Shown here: positions 22,556-31,948 of the stretch, in pieces
Layout: the number at the start of each line of letters is the position of its first letter
Position numbering within the stretch: position 1 is the stretch's first letter
From: Peribacillus frigoritolerans
Lineage (GTDB): Bacteria; Bacillota; Bacilli; Bacillales; DSM-1321
Direction of reading: 5' to 3'
Assembly: GCF_001636405.1 (NCBI RefSeq)
Contig: NZ_KV440950.1
Span: forward strand, 426,001-490,000
DNA: 64,000 nt
Program-made: the position numbers and the translations under genes
Notes under the pieces: generated by a model
Databases searched by the model: none
What the model was told of the DNA's origin: nothing
What the model saw: only the letters and a program-made list of their open reading frames with translations

Positions 22556-24427
22556 ATGATGGAGCACGCATGGCTCATACCGATCTTTCCACTCGTCACG
22601 TTTCTGGTTCTGCTTCTATCAGGCGGGCGGTTGCGGGATCGAGGCGCTTTTATAGGAATAATATGTACATTGGCTTCGTTCGTTTTATCGTTGCTTGTCC
22701 TGATCGAGCGATTTAAGGAACCTACGTATAATATATCGATAGATTGGCTTTCCTTCGGAGGGACGCAACTTTCAGCTGGATTCGAAATAAATCAGCTCAA
22801 TGCCTTGATGCTTGTGGTCGTTTCCCTTGTCAGCCTGCTTGTCCAGATATATTCGAAGGGGTATATGAAGGGTGAAGTGCGATTCTCCATTTTTTATGCT
22901 TATCTGGGCTTCTTCACCTTTGCCATGCTTGGACTAGTCATGGCACCCAATTTATTACAACTTTATATCTTCTGGGAATTGGTCGGGGTGGGGTCTTTCC
23001 TGCTCATTGGTTTTTACTTTTATAAACTGGAAGCTAAGGCTGCGGCGAAGAAGGCATTCATCATGACCAGGATTGGGGATGTAGGGCTATTAATCGGCAT
23101 CATTCTTCTATTCTGGGAAACAGGCAGCTTTGAATATGGAGAGATCTTTCAAGCTGTTCAGTCGGGCATGATATCAAGTGAAAAATTGACATTAATTGCT
23201 ATTTTGATTTTTATCGGTGCGGTTGGGAAGTCTGGACAATTTCCACTTCATACATGGCTTCCGGACGCAATGGAAGGCCCGACTCCGGTTTCCGCATTGA
23301 TACACGCAGCAACCATGGTTGCTGCAGGGGTATACCTGGTGGCGGCCATGTTTCCGTTATTCATGGCTAGTTCTGCTGCGATGCAGGTAGTGGCCATAAC
23401 AGGTGGGATTACAGCCATATTTGCCGCAAGCATTGCCATGGTGCAAAAGGATGTTAAGCGTGTATTGGCCTATTCGACCATCTCTCAGCTTGGCTTTATG
23501 ATGCTTGCTTTGGGTACTTCGGGATATGTGGCCGGGGTGTTTCATTTAATGACCCATGCCTTTTTTAAAGCTTTGCTGTTTTTGGCAGCAGGCAGTGTTA
23601 TTCACGCTATACATACACAGGATATGGAAAAAATGGGCGGCTTATGGCGCAAGTTGAATTGGACCGGTCCGCTGTTCTTGACTGGCACGTTGGCGATATC
23701 GGGGTTTCCGTTGCTCTCGGGCTTTTTCAGTAAAGATGAAATTCTAATGGCAGCTTGGGAGAATGGTAGTTATATATTGTTTGGTCTAGCGGTGGTTACC
23801 TCCTTTTTAACTGCGTTTTATATGTTCCGGCTGTTTTTCATGATGTTTGCAGGCGATTCACGCAGTCAGGCAGAACAGGTCAAGGAATCACCTTTCATCA
23901 TGCTAATTCCCATGCTCGCATTGGCTTTGCTTGCTGTAATCGGTGGGTATATCCAAACACCGTGGTTTGGAACTTTTCTTGGGGAGTGGCTTGTGGAGGG
24001 AAATGAAGCTCTTCTAGGCGCCAGCCATAGTGAGGGGCCCGTTTGGATAATGTTGATGGCCGTGCTTGTGTCGCTGGCCGGGATTTACCTTGCTTATATG
24101 ATATACGTTAAAAAGAAGTTATCTCGGGAATGGCTTGTCAAAGAAAACTCCGAGGTATTTAGGATTTTGGAAAATAAGTATTACATTGATGAGATTTATC
24201 ATTTTACTGCAGGCTATGCAATCAAAGGCTTTAGTATATTCCTATCTTATATTGAAAGGTTCATTGTCGGTGGCCTTGTTTCCACTGTAACAAGTTCAAT
24301 AGAAGGATTGGGGAAAGTAGGGTCTAAACTGCAAACGGGACAGGTACAGCAATATGGCATGATAGCCTTTCTGGGACTTGCGGTACTGTTGGTGATTTTT
24401 GCAGTAACTGGGGGGTATCTAAGATGA
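22556..24427 (+). CDS. nuoL: NADH-quinone oxidoreductase subunit L
   Basis: Largest antiporter-like proton pump of the membrane arm (623 residues). The antiporter core shows the FWELVGVGSFLLIGF glutamate helix, GKSGQFPLHTWLPDAMEGPTP and KDVKRVLAYSTISQLGFMM. The C-terminal part contains the extended lateral-helix region typical of NuoL. Two ATGs (22556 and 22559) are equally possible. The stop overlaps the nuoM start by four bases. Confidence 0.97.
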   Translation: MMEHAWLIPIFPLVTFLVLLLSGGRLRDRGAFIGIICTLASFVLSLLVLIERFKEPTYNISIDWLSFGGTQLSAGFEINQLNALMLVVVSLVSLLVQIYSKGYMKGEVRFSIFYAYLGFFTFAMLGLVMAPNLLQLYIFWELVGVGSFLLIGFYFYKLEAKAAAKKAFIMTRIGDVGLLIGIILLFWETGSFEYGEIFQAVQSGMISSEKLTLIAILIFIGAVGKSGQFPLHTWLPDAMEGPTPVSALIHAATMVAAGVYLVAAMFPLFMASSAAMQVVAITGGITAIFAASIAMVQKDVKRVLAYSTISQLGFMMLALGTSGYVAGVFHLMTHAFFKALLFLAAGSVIHAIHTQDMEKMGGLWRKLNWTGPLFLTGTLAISGFPLLSGFFSKDEILMAAWENGSYILFGLAVVTSFLTAFYMFRLFFMMFAGDSRSQAEQVKESPFIMLIPMLALALLAVIGGYIQTPWFGTFLGEWLVEGNEALLGASHSEGPVWIMLMAVLVSLAGIYLAYMIYVKKKLSREWLVKENSEVFRILENKYYIDEIYHFTAGYAIKGFSIFLSYIERFIVGGLVSTVTSSIEGLGKVGSKLQTGQVQQYGMIAFLGLAVLLVIFAVTGGYLR

Positions 24428-25947
24428 ATGTCTATTTGCTCTCGCTTTTAGTGTTTTCACCGCTGCTGGGCATCGTGATGGTTGCCCTCATGCCGAAAAA
24501 AGAGGAAAGGACGATTAAACAATTTGGTTTTTTCGGAACACTGCCTCCCCTTTTCCTATCATTCTTTCTTTGCAGCCAATATTATTCGGGTGTGGCCCTA
24601 TCCATATTTGACATTAAGTTGAATTGGATCAGGTTTGGAAATTTGGAAATGTATGATCCCAAGCTCTTCACGGTTGATTTTGAGTTGGGGCTGGATGGCT
24701 TAAGTCTCATCTTCATATTACTGACAACAATCATTTCATCACTGGCCGCAATCGCATCCATTTATATAAAAAAAGAATGGAAAGGGTATTATTTATTATT
24801 TTTGATCCTGGAGATTGGAATGCTCGGTGTATTCACGGCAGAAAATTTGATCCTTTTTTTCATCTTTTTCGAAATGACTTTGATTCCTGCTTTCTTTTTG
24901 ATTGGCAGATGGGGCTTTCTGGAGAGGGAGAAAGCTTCTTATAGTTTTCTGATCTATAATGGCATTGGTTCGGCTGTTTTATTGGTGGCGATTTTGATTT
25001 TGTTTGCCAGGACAGGTACGACCAACATTGCAGCATTGACACAGATGATGACAATGGGCGGCGTTTCGCTTTTTGCACCCATATCCGGTTCGATGAAATA
25101 TGGTTTATGTCTTGCATTTCTCGTGGCATTTGCGATAAAGCTGCCGGTCTTTCCCTTTCATAGCTGGATGGTGCGGGTCCATGCAGAAGCACCTCCATCC
25201 ATAGTCATGATACATGCCGGTGTCTTATTGAAAATTGGGGCGTACGGAATCATCCGGTTTGGAATGGGGATATTTCCTGAACAATATAAAAGCTTGGCCT
25301 TTACCATAGTCCTATTTGGGGTCCTCAGTTTTTTATATGGTGCTTTTCTGGCATTGGTACAAACGGATTTCAAGCTCGTCTTAGCCTACTCATCAATTTC
25401 GCATATGGGTATCGTCATGATGGGGCTGGGAGCCTTGAATGAAGCGGGCATTCAGGGAGCTATTTTTCAAGTCATCTCACACGGGCTAATTGCTGCTTTG
25501 TTGTTTTTCTTGGTGGGAGCGTTGTATGAGCGTACAGGAACCACGATGCTTCCTAAGCTTGGAGGGCTGGCCAAGTCGATGCCGATTTTTTCAGGGTTCA
25601 TGTTAGCTTGCGGGATGGCTTCACTCGGTTTGCCTGGTATGTCCGGTTTCATCAGTGAATTCATGGTATTTCTTGGCTTATTCAAGAGTCAGCCGTTGCT
25701 TGCGGCAATAGGGGTGATCGGGCTGGTATTAACCGCTGTTTATGTACTGAGGGCGGTCATGCTTATGACTTTCGGGAAAAATGATAGCTTGATAGAAAAA
25801 GAGAAATGGGACCTAAGGGGCTGGGAGTTTTTGCCGACGTTGGTTCTTCTCGGTTTGATAATATCTGTTGGGGTATACCCAAATTTGTTAGGCGGGCCTC
25901 TTCAAGGAACGATTGAAGCCATGATGCTTGCTCTAGGGGGGCGATGA
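24424..25947 (+). CDS. nuoM: NADH-quinone oxidoreductase subunit M
   Basis: Second antiporter-like subunit (507 residues). It shows the FFEMTLIPAFFLIGRWG glutamate helix, KLPVFPFHSWMVRVHAEAP and VQTDFKLVLAYSSISHMG, which are the lysine- and histidine-bearing proton-channel helices. Overlaps nuoL by four bases and is followed after three bases by nuoN. Confidence 0.97.
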   Translation: MNVYLLSLLVFSPLLGIVMVALMPKKEERTIKQFGFFGTLPPLFLSFFLCSQYYSGVALSIFDIKLNWIRFGNLEMYDPKLFTVDFELGLDGLSLIFILLTTIISSLAAIASIYIKKEWKGYYLLFLILEIGMLGVFTAENLILFFIFFEMTLIPAFFLIGRWGFLEREKASYSFLIYNGIGSAVLLVAILILFARTGTTNIAALTQMMTMGGVSLFAPISGSMKYGLCLAFLVAFAIKLPVFPFHSWMVRVHAEAPPSIVMIHAGVLLKIGAYGIIRFGMGIFPEQYKSLAFTIVLFGVLSFLYGAFLALVQTDFKLVLAYSSISHMGIVMMGLGALNEAGIQGAIFQVISHGLIAALLFFLVGALYERTGTTMLPKLGGLAKSMPIFSGFMLACGMASLGLPGMSGFISEFMVFLGLFKSQPLLAAIGVIGLVLTAVYVLRAVMLMTFGKNDSLIEKEKWDLRGWEFLPTLVLLGLIISVGVYPNLLGGPLQGTIEAMMLALGGR

Positions 25948-25950
25948 AGG

Positions 25951-27477
25951 ATGGATTGGAACACGATGCTTTCTTATGATTGGGGAGCGATGATGCCGGA
26001 ATTCATCATTCTTGGAACGACCATGATTCTTTCGATACTGGATTTATTCTGGCCGAAGCACTTTAATCGGAGAAAACTGGCATGGCTCGCGCTAACCGGA
26101 ATCATTTTGGCATGTTTGTCACTGATTAGCCTGCTGTCCTTTGAGACAGTCAGTATCTTATCCGATACGTTTCGTTTAGATTCATTTGCAAAAGCTTTTA
26201 AGCTGCTACTATTATTCGGAGCGGCCCTGATCATCCTTCTGGCTGAAGGATATGAACCGCGAGAGGGGCTGCGGGAGCACCGGGGGGAATTTTATTATCT
26301 GTTCCTTACCGCTTTGCTTGGAGCGATGGTCATGTCCTCAAGCGGTGATTTGATCACGCTGTTCGTTGGACTGGAACTTCTTTCACTTTCATCTTATATA
26401 TTAGTCGGAATGCGCAAGCGTGATCGGAAGTCCAACGAAGCGTCCATGAAGTATGTGATAAACGGAGGCATTTCCACAGCAATCACTTTATTCGGGATGA
26501 GCTATTTATATGGAGTGACCGGTTCCGTCAATCTAGGCGAAATGAGCAGGACGATGGCTGCGATGACGGACGGGCAGCTGCAATACATCATGGGGCTCGC
26601 TTTCTTCATGGTATTTGTCGGTGTATCCTTCAAGATAGCTGCCGCACCGTTTCATATGTGGGCGCCGGATGTCTATGAAGGGGCACCGACACCGGTCGCA
26701 GCCTTCTTGAGTGTAATTTCGAAAATGGCGGGTTTCGTCATCATCCTGCGCCTTTTTCTTTCGTTGTTCCTAACGGCTTCCGGTGATACGTTCGGGGCGC
26801 TAGATTTTTTGGAAAAAAATAATATTTATATAGCTTCATTGGCGGGGCTGACGATCATCATTGGAAATGTGGTTGCGTTAAGGCAGCAAAACTTAAAACG
26901 AATGTTTGCCTATTCAAGCATCGCTCATGCGGGTTACCTGCTTGTGGCGGTGGCAACATTGGGCGGGGGATATTTCCTGCTTGATACTGTCTGGTTTTAC
27001 CTAATGGCTTATGTATTAATGAATATCGGTGTATTTGCAGTCATTCAGCTGCTCTCCAGTCAAAGTGGGTCCGAAGATATCAGCATTCTTGCAGGAATGG
27101 GGAGGAAATCCCCGTACCTTGCCATGGCATTCACCGTATTCATCCTGTCGCTTGCTGGAATTCCCGGGACGACAGGTTTCATTGGCAAACTCAATATTTT
27201 TCTTGGGACATTCATAACGGAGCCTGGACATTTCGTCCTTGCGGGAATCATGATTGCAGGTACCATTGTGTCCTATGTGTATTATTTCGGATTATTGGTA
27301 CAGGTCTTTTTCCGACCGGTTCATTCAGAGAAGATCATTAAAATTCGTCCGGGTCTTCACATCGTATTGATCATATGCGTAATAGGCACCATACTTTTCG
27401 GGGTGGCGCCAAATATTGCCTTTGATTTTATTCATGATCAATTTGGTGATTTTACAGACTTTATTTCGAGTAAATGA
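25951..27477 (+). CDS. nuoN: NADH-quinone oxidoreductase subunit N
   Basis: Third antiporter-like subunit (508 residues), with LFVGLELLSLSSYILVG, KIAAAPFHMWAPDVYEGAP and LRQQNLKRMFAYSSIAHAGY. It ends the operon, and no nuoE, nuoF or nuoG precedes or follows. The stop is 15 bases from a hairpin terminator. Confidence 0.97.
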   Translation: MDWNTMLSYDWGAMMPEFIILGTTMILSILDLFWPKHFNRRKLAWLALTGIILACLSLISLLSFETVSILSDTFRLDSFAKAFKLLLLFGAALIILLAEGYEPREGLREHRGEFYYLFLTALLGAMVMSSSGDLITLFVGLELLSLSSYILVGMRKRDRKSNEASMKYVINGGISTAITLFGMSYLYGVTGSVNLGEMSRTMAAMTDGQLQYIMGLAFFMVFVGVSFKIAAAPFHMWAPDVYEGAPTPVAAFLSVISKMAGFVIILRLFLSLFLTASGDTFGALDFLEKNNIYIASLAGLTIIIGNVVALRQQNLKRMFAYSSIAHAGYLLVAVATLGGGYFLLDTVWFYLMAYVLMNIGVFAVIQLLSSQSGSEDISILAGMGRKSPYLAMAFTVFILSLAGIPGTTGFIGKLNIFLGTFITEPGHFVLAGIMIAGTIVSYVYYFGLLVQVFFRPVHSEKIIKIRPGLHIVLIICVIGTILFGVAPNIAFDFIHDQFGDFTDFISSK

Positions 27478-27492
27478 TATAATGCCTGTATC

Positions 27493-27521
27493 AGAGGCTT
27501 GTTCCATTGGATCAAGCCTCT
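27493..27521 (+). terminator. Probable terminator of the nuo operon
   Basis: 9-bp arms AGAGGCTTG (27493-27501) and CAAGCCTCT (27513-27521) close on a loop that can itself pair. Only a loose T-rich stretch follows, so termination may be partial. Confidence 0.6.
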
Positions 27522-27626
27522 ATTTACAGTTTTAAAAAGATATTTTGCAATTCTTCCTTTTTAATTCCAAATATGAAGGGGTTTTGTGTTAGAATAGAAT
27601 TCGGGTGTCTTTTAGGAGGTATGTAC

Positions 27627-27869
27627 ATGTTTTCAGCAATGGGACAGCAGGCTTTAACAGGAATAATTGCACACTTGTTTTTCATCGCAGTTACCTGGTG
27701 GGCTTTACAGGCATTACATTTTGATAAAATGTTAAGATCCAATTCGGTCATCAAGGCCAGGGTATTATATATTTTATTAACGGTTGCCATCGGTTCAGTT
27801 GTAAGTAATTTCTTCCTCGACTACCTGGGATTTGCAAACCAACTTCCGTATATGTTTAGTAATGACTGA
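27627..27869 (+). CDS. ywzB: DUF1146 membrane protein YwzB
   Basis: An 80-residue protein with two hydrophobic helices (GIIAHLFFIAVTWWALQAL and VLYILLTVAIGSVVSNFFL). It matches the small DUF1146/YwzB family by size, pattern and its place next to ywmB and murAA. Function unknown. The start at 27627 is 6 bases after AGGAGGT; ATG 27621 touches the site, and longer starts lie before it. Confidence 0.85.
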   Translation: MFSAMGQQALTGIIAHLFFIAVTWWALQALHFDKMLRSNSVIKARVLYILLTVAIGSVVSNFFLDYLGFANQLPYMFSND

Positions 27870-28027
27870 TAAGCTGTAAGAATATTCTTATAGCAAAATA
27901 TGATTCTACTCTTGTATTCGCTATTGCTTCCTGCAAGTTTAAGGGGAAGGTGTCACCAATTGTCGGAAAACTCGAAGTATGATCTCTCTCCTTATGGAAA
28001 GAATGTGTAAAAGGGGAGGGATTTAAC

Positions 28028-28777
28028 ATGTATTTTTTAAATAAAAAAATGTTAACATACATAGTATTTCTCGGTTTGATGGTGATTTTAATTGGGAATA
28101 GTACGATTGTGGCAGAAAGTAAACCAGATATAGTTAAAATGGTGGGACTGTTACAGGAAGATAAAGATTTAGACATAGGGGATTGGTCTGTACTCACTAG
28201 AGAAATAAATAAAGAGATTACAATTAAACAAGAGTTTGAAAGCGAAGTTACAGCTTTAAAACGAAAATACCCTCAATTTCAATGGCATCGGAAAGATGAT
28301 GCTTCCGGCTGGAAGGCTGAGGCGTTAACTTACAATGTCGATTCAGGTCTGACCGAGTCTATCAAAATAATGACAACGGAAGAGAAATTTGATAAAGTTA
28401 CCTATGTTATTTACGAAGTGAAGGGGAAAAAGTGGAAGAAAGCCAATAATGCCTTTTTTACCGCTACGTTCCAAAACAGGGTGAATGACCTATTTATAGG
28501 AACTCCTTCAATTTTTTCTTGTATTAAAGGGTCTATCAATGATAATATGGATTCGGTTTTAAACTCTAAAACTGAAGACCTGTTAGATATGTTCCAAGCA
28601 AGGGAAATTGAGAGTGTGCACGAAACAAACTTTACATCTATATCTGCACATTCAACTTTGTTTAAACAACCTTTGACAAAAGAAAAATTAAATTTGCAGT
28701 TTGGGCTACGGACAGAAGGATTGGGTGACCGAACGAACTTTGTAGTTGGCACACCAATCATAACGTTTGAATATTAA
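28028..28777 (+). CDS. ywmB: YwmB family protein
   Basis: A 249-residue protein with an N-terminal signal-anchor segment (YIVFLGLMVILIGNSTIVA), then a soluble region that probably acts outside the membrane. The annotation YwmB (named TATA-box-binding-like from a structural resemblance only) rests on its position directly upstream of murAA and its overall pattern. No catalytic motif is visible. AGGGGAGGG precedes the ATG. It is 32 bp upstream of murAA and likely shares its transcript. Confidence 0.8.
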   Translation: MYFLNKKMLTYIVFLGLMVILIGNSTIVAESKPDIVKMVGLLQEDKDLDIGDWSVLTREINKEITIKQEFESEVTALKRKYPQFQWHRKDDASGWKAEALTYNVDSGLTESIKIMTTEEKFDKVTYVIYEVKGKKWKKANNAFFTATFQNRVNDLFIGTPSIFSCIKGSINDNMDSVLNSKTEDLLDMFQAREIESVHETNFTSISAHSTLFKQPLTKEKLNLQFGLRTEGLGDRTNFVVGTPIITFEY

Positions 28778-28809
28778 TATAGAGAAAATGGACGCGGAGG
28801 GGAATACTT

Positions 28810-30111
28810 TTGGAAAAAATCATCGTCCGCGGCGGAAAAAGGCTTAGCGGGACAGTTAAAGTAGAAGGTGCTAAAAACGCCGTTTTGCCAGTTATCGCTG
28901 CAACATTATTAGCAAGTGATGGGAAAAGTATCATTAAAGATGTTCCTACGCTCTCCGATGTATATACAATCAATGAAGTATTGCGCAACTTAAATGCAGA
29001 TGTTGCCTTTCATGACAATCAAGTAACTGTAGATGCATCAAGAGAGTTATTAGAAGAAGCACCATTTGAATATGTACGTAAAATGAGAGCTTCCGTTTTA
29101 GTGATGGGCTCATTACTAGCAAGGAATGGCCGGGCCCGCGTTGCTCTTCCTGGTGGCTGTGCCATCGGATCACGTCCTATCGACCAGCATTTAAAGGGCT
29201 TTGAAGCGATGGGAGCAAAAGTGAAGGTCGGCAATGGTTTCATTGATGCCGAGGTAGAAGGCAGACTTAAGGGTGCAAGAGTGTATCTTGACTTCCCAAG
29301 TGTTGGTGCCACCGAAAACATCATGATGGCTGCTACGCTTGCTGAAGGTATTACGATTCTTGAAAATGTGGCCAAAGAGCCTGAAATTGTAGATCTTGCG
29401 AATCTCCTTAATAAAATGGGTGCCAAAGTCAGAGGTGCCGGTACTGGTACGATGAGAATCGAAGGTGTCGATAAATTATATGGCACTGAACATACGATTA
29501 TACCTGACCGTATCGAAGCTGGTACATTCATGACAGCGGCCGCTCTTACTGGCGGCAATGTTCTTGTTCAAGGAGCTGTACCTGAACACCTTACTTCCCT
29601 TATTGCTAAAATGGAGGAAATGGGCGTTAAAATTCTTGAAGAAGAAGATGGATTACGCGTTATCGGTCCAAAAACCTTGAAGGCCATTGACATCAAAACA
29701 ATGCCGCATCCTGGTTTCCCGACTGATATGCAATCGCAAATGATGGCATTATTACTGCGTGCTGAAGGAACAAGTATGATTACGGAGACCGTTTTCGAAA
29801 ACCGTTTCATGCATGTTGAAGAATTCCGTCGCATGAATGCCAATATTAAAATAGAAGGCCGTTCCGTTATCGTTAATGGTCCAACTAACATTCAAGGTGC
29901 TGAAGTAGCTGCAACAGATTTACGTGCCGCTGCAGCGCTCATCCTGACTGGATTGGTTGCAGATGGCATTACACGTGTTACAGAATTAAAGCATCTTGAC
30001 AGAGGATACGTGAATTTCCATGGTAAATTGGCATCTCTAGGTGCTGATGTGGAACGTATTAACGAAGATGTGCCTGCTGAAACAAAAAAAATTGCAGATT
30101 TAAACGCATAA
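28810..30111 (+). CDS. murAA: UDP-N-acetylglucosamine 1-carboxyvinyltransferase MurAA
   Basis: First committed enzyme of peptidoglycan precursor synthesis, adding enolpyruvate from PEP to UDP-GlcNAc; the target of fosfomycin. The reactive cysteine is C117 in [13 protein letters not shown], so the drug-sensitive form is expected. The UDP-sugar motif AKNAVLP is at K22-N23. It has 433 residues. The start is TTG 28810 after GGAGGGGAA. Position upstream of spoIID matches murAA rather than its paralogue murAB. Confidence 0.97.
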   Translation: MEKIIVRGGKRLSGTVKVEGAKNAVLPVIAATLLASDGKSIIKDVPTLSDVYTINEVLRNLNADVAFHDNQVTVDASRELLEEAPFEYVRKMRASVLVMGSLLARNGRARVALPGGCAIGSRPIDQHLKGFEAMGAKVKVGNGFIDAEVEGRLKGARVYLDFPSVGATENIMMAATLAEGITILENVAKEPEIVDLANLLNKMGAKVRGAGTGTMRIEGVDKLYGTEHTIIPDRIEAGTFMTAAALTGGNVLVQGAVPEHLTSLIAKMEEMGVKILEEEDGLRVIGPKTLKAIDIKTMPHPGFPTDMQSQMMALLLRAEGTSMITETVFENRFMHVEEFRRMNANIKIEGRSVIVNGPTNIQGAEVAATDLRAAAALILTGLVADGITRVTELKHLDRGYVNFHGKLASLGADVERINEDVPAETKKIADLNA

Positions 30112-30121
30112 GTAGCTTATA

Positions 30122-30165
30122 AAACCATTCACGTTCGAGTCTCCGAACCGTGAATGGTTTTTTTT
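30122..30165 (+). terminator. Terminator after murAA
   Basis: 11-bp arms AAACCATTCAC (30122-30132) and GTGAATGGTTT (30150-30160), extended by an inner GTTCG/CGAAC pairing, followed by a run of T. Confidence 0.9.
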
Positions 30166-30311
30166 ATCATGTTCCGGATTCTTGGCCGACTGTTAAATAG
30201 TTGTCGTTTTTCTATTCATAAATGCTTGTTCTTCGACATACATTTGTTATGTAAAGATACCTGCTGGATACGATAATACGGCAGAGAACAAGTGTAGGGA
30301 GGCTCAGGAAT

Positions 30312-31349
30312 TTGAAAGCAATCAAACCGATGGTCGTACTATTCATAGCAGTAGCATTCGTAATTATCATGATTCCGGCAGTGCTTGTGCTTCCATTTTC
30401 AAATGATAAGACAAGTGGGCAGTTAACTGAGCAATTGGAAAAGCAAGGGAAGAGTGAGGGCAAAGAGGTAGCGGCAAATGAAATGAGTTCCGTAGAAGTT
30501 GCCGTTTACCGCACATCAGCAAAAAGGATTGAAAAACTGCCGATTGAATCGTACTTGAGTGGTGTGGTTGCAGCTGAAATGCCAGCAGATTTTGAAGAAG
30601 AAGCGCTGAAAGCACAAGCGTTGACGGCGAGAACCTATATTGTCAATCAGCTCATAAGCGAAAGTCGATTAGGCTTGCCCGATGGTGCCGATGTAAGCGA
30701 TACGGTCATGCACCAAGTTTATAAGAATAATGATGAGCTGAAAAAACAGTGGGGCTCTGATTATAAATGGAAAATGCAAAAAATTAACAAGGCCATAAAA
30801 GAAACGGCGGGTCAAATCTTAACCTATGAAGGAAAACCGATTACTGCCACTTTTTTTTCGACAAGCAATGGCTATACGGAGAATTCCGAGGACTATTGGC
30901 AAGCTGAATTCCCCTATTTAAAAAGTGTATCCAGTCCATGGGATAAAGAAGAATCACCAAAGTTTTATAATAAAGTAGTAGTCGATACTGCAGATTTTGA
31001 AAGAAAATTGGGTGTAAGTCTTTCTTCGGGAACATCCATAGGAACTGTCATTGAAAGAACATCAGGTAATCGCGTAGGTGTAGTGGATATCGGAGGAAAG
31101 AAAATGACAGGAAAACAGATTCGTGAGAAGCTCGGGCTGACATCTTCCGATTTTGACTGGGAGCGTCAAGGCAACCAGATTGTGATCACGACAAAAGGAT
31201 CTGGACACGGAGTTGGAATGAGCCAATACGGTGCTAACGGCATGGCCAGGGAAGGGAAAACCTATGAAGACATCGTGAAATATTATTATAAAGGCGTTAA
31301 AGTTCAGTCTTCAAGTAAGTGGCTGAATACGATGACGGCAAAAAAATGA
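30312..31349 (+). CDS. spoIID: Stage II sporulation protein D
   Basis: Membrane-anchored lytic transglycosylase that works with SpoIIM and SpoIIP to thin septal peptidoglycan and drive engulfment. It has an N-terminal anchor (residues 6-28) and then the SpoIID/LytB domain. The catalytic glutamate is E89 in SGVVAAEMPADFEEEALKAQ. The C-terminus contains TKGSGHGVGMSQYGANGMA. It has 345 residues. TTG start at 30312, about 8 bases after GGGAGG. A sigma-E promoter is expected upstream but could not be fixed. Confidence 0.96.
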   Translation: MKAIKPMVVLFIAVAFVIIMIPAVLVLPFSNDKTSGQLTEQLEKQGKSEGKEVAANEMSSVEVAVYRTSAKRIEKLPIESYLSGVVAAEMPADFEEEALKAQALTARTYIVNQLISESRLGLPDGADVSDTVMHQVYKNNDELKKQWGSDYKWKMQKINKAIKETAGQILTYEGKPITATFFSTSNGYTENSEDYWQAEFPYLKSVSSPWDKEESPKFYNKVVVDTADFERKLGVSLSSGTSIGTVIERTSGNRVGVVDIGGKKMTGKQIREKLGLTSSDFDWERQGNQIVITTKGSGHGVGMSQYGANGMAREGKTYEDIVKYYYKGVKVQSSSKWLNTMTAKK

Positions 31350-31372
31350 GAGATGGGAATTCCCATCTCTCA
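31347..31372. terminator. Bidirectional terminator containing both stop codons
   Basis: A perfect 26-bp palindrome (13-bp arms TGAGAGATGGGAA/TTCCCATCTCTCA). Its first three bases are the spoIID stop and its last three are the complement of the VanZ-gene stop. A6 lies on one side and a T-rich stretch on the other, so it can work in both directions. Confidence 0.85.
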
Positions 31373-31795
31373 TTTCTTTTCGTTTAATTTTTCTATAAAG
31401 GTCAAAAAGCCCCGTTTACGCTTGAAATAATGATATTGGACATGAAAATAAACTGCAGCTACCCCAATGATATCTTTAATGACATCTATTATGCTAGAGG
31501 AGCGGTATGGGATGAAAGATTGATGGTATTCATCAATCACTCCATAAAGGCAAGCTACAAGGGCAGCCAACAGGCTTAAACCAGGTCTCAGTTTTTGGTG
31601 TGCAGCAAGTGCCGAAACAAATAATATATACAAAAGGGCAAATTCGACCAAATGAAGTGCCTCTTTGATAAATCGGTCAAATGACGATGAGGGAAGATCA
31701 AGAATCATATCATCGGGGTTGCTCGACATTATCCAAATGGCAATCATATATAGAAAAGGCAATAACGTTAACACAAGTTTAAAAGCTTTTTTCAT
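31370..31795 (-). CDS. VanZ family membrane protein
   Basis: A 141-residue protein with four hydrophobic segments. It shows the VanZ-family pattern: an N-terminal helix, a small-residue segment SSNPDD, and the later YGVIDEYHQSFIPYRSSSIIDVIKDIIGV. VanZ-like proteins are linked to teicoplanin tolerance in some hosts, but chromosomal copies such as this have no settled role. It is convergent with spoIID, sharing the palindromic terminator, and divergent from spoIIQ. AAGGA lies upstream of the ATG. Confidence 0.85.
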   Translation of the reverse strand: MKKAFKLVLTLLPFLYMIAIWIMSSNPDDMILDLPSSSFDRFIKEALHLVEFALLYILFVSALAAHQKLRPGLSLLAALVACLYGVIDEYHQSFIPYRSSSIIDVIKDIIGVAAVYFHVQYHYFKRKRGFLTFIEKLNEKK

Positions 31796-31900
31796 GATTT
31801 AAACATCCTTCAACAGTAAGATACCAAACATTTTACCATTCTACGAATAAAATCGGTTTCATTTCCACAAAATAAATCCAAAAAAAATTTTTTCCTGAAT

Positions 31901-31929
31901 GTATATAATTTTAACAAAATGTTCAGAAT
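31901..31929 (+). promoter_or_regulatory. Sigma-F promoter of spoIIQ
   Basis: GTATA (31901-31905), a 15-bp spacer, then GTTCAGAAT (31921-31929) fits the sigma-F pattern GYATA-N15-GGNNANAMT with one mismatch. It is placed just upstream of the spoIIQ start at 31949. In B. subtilis spoIIQ is forespore-specific under sigma-F. Confidence 0.7.
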
Positions 31930-31948
31930 GATTGCTGAGGTGATTAAT

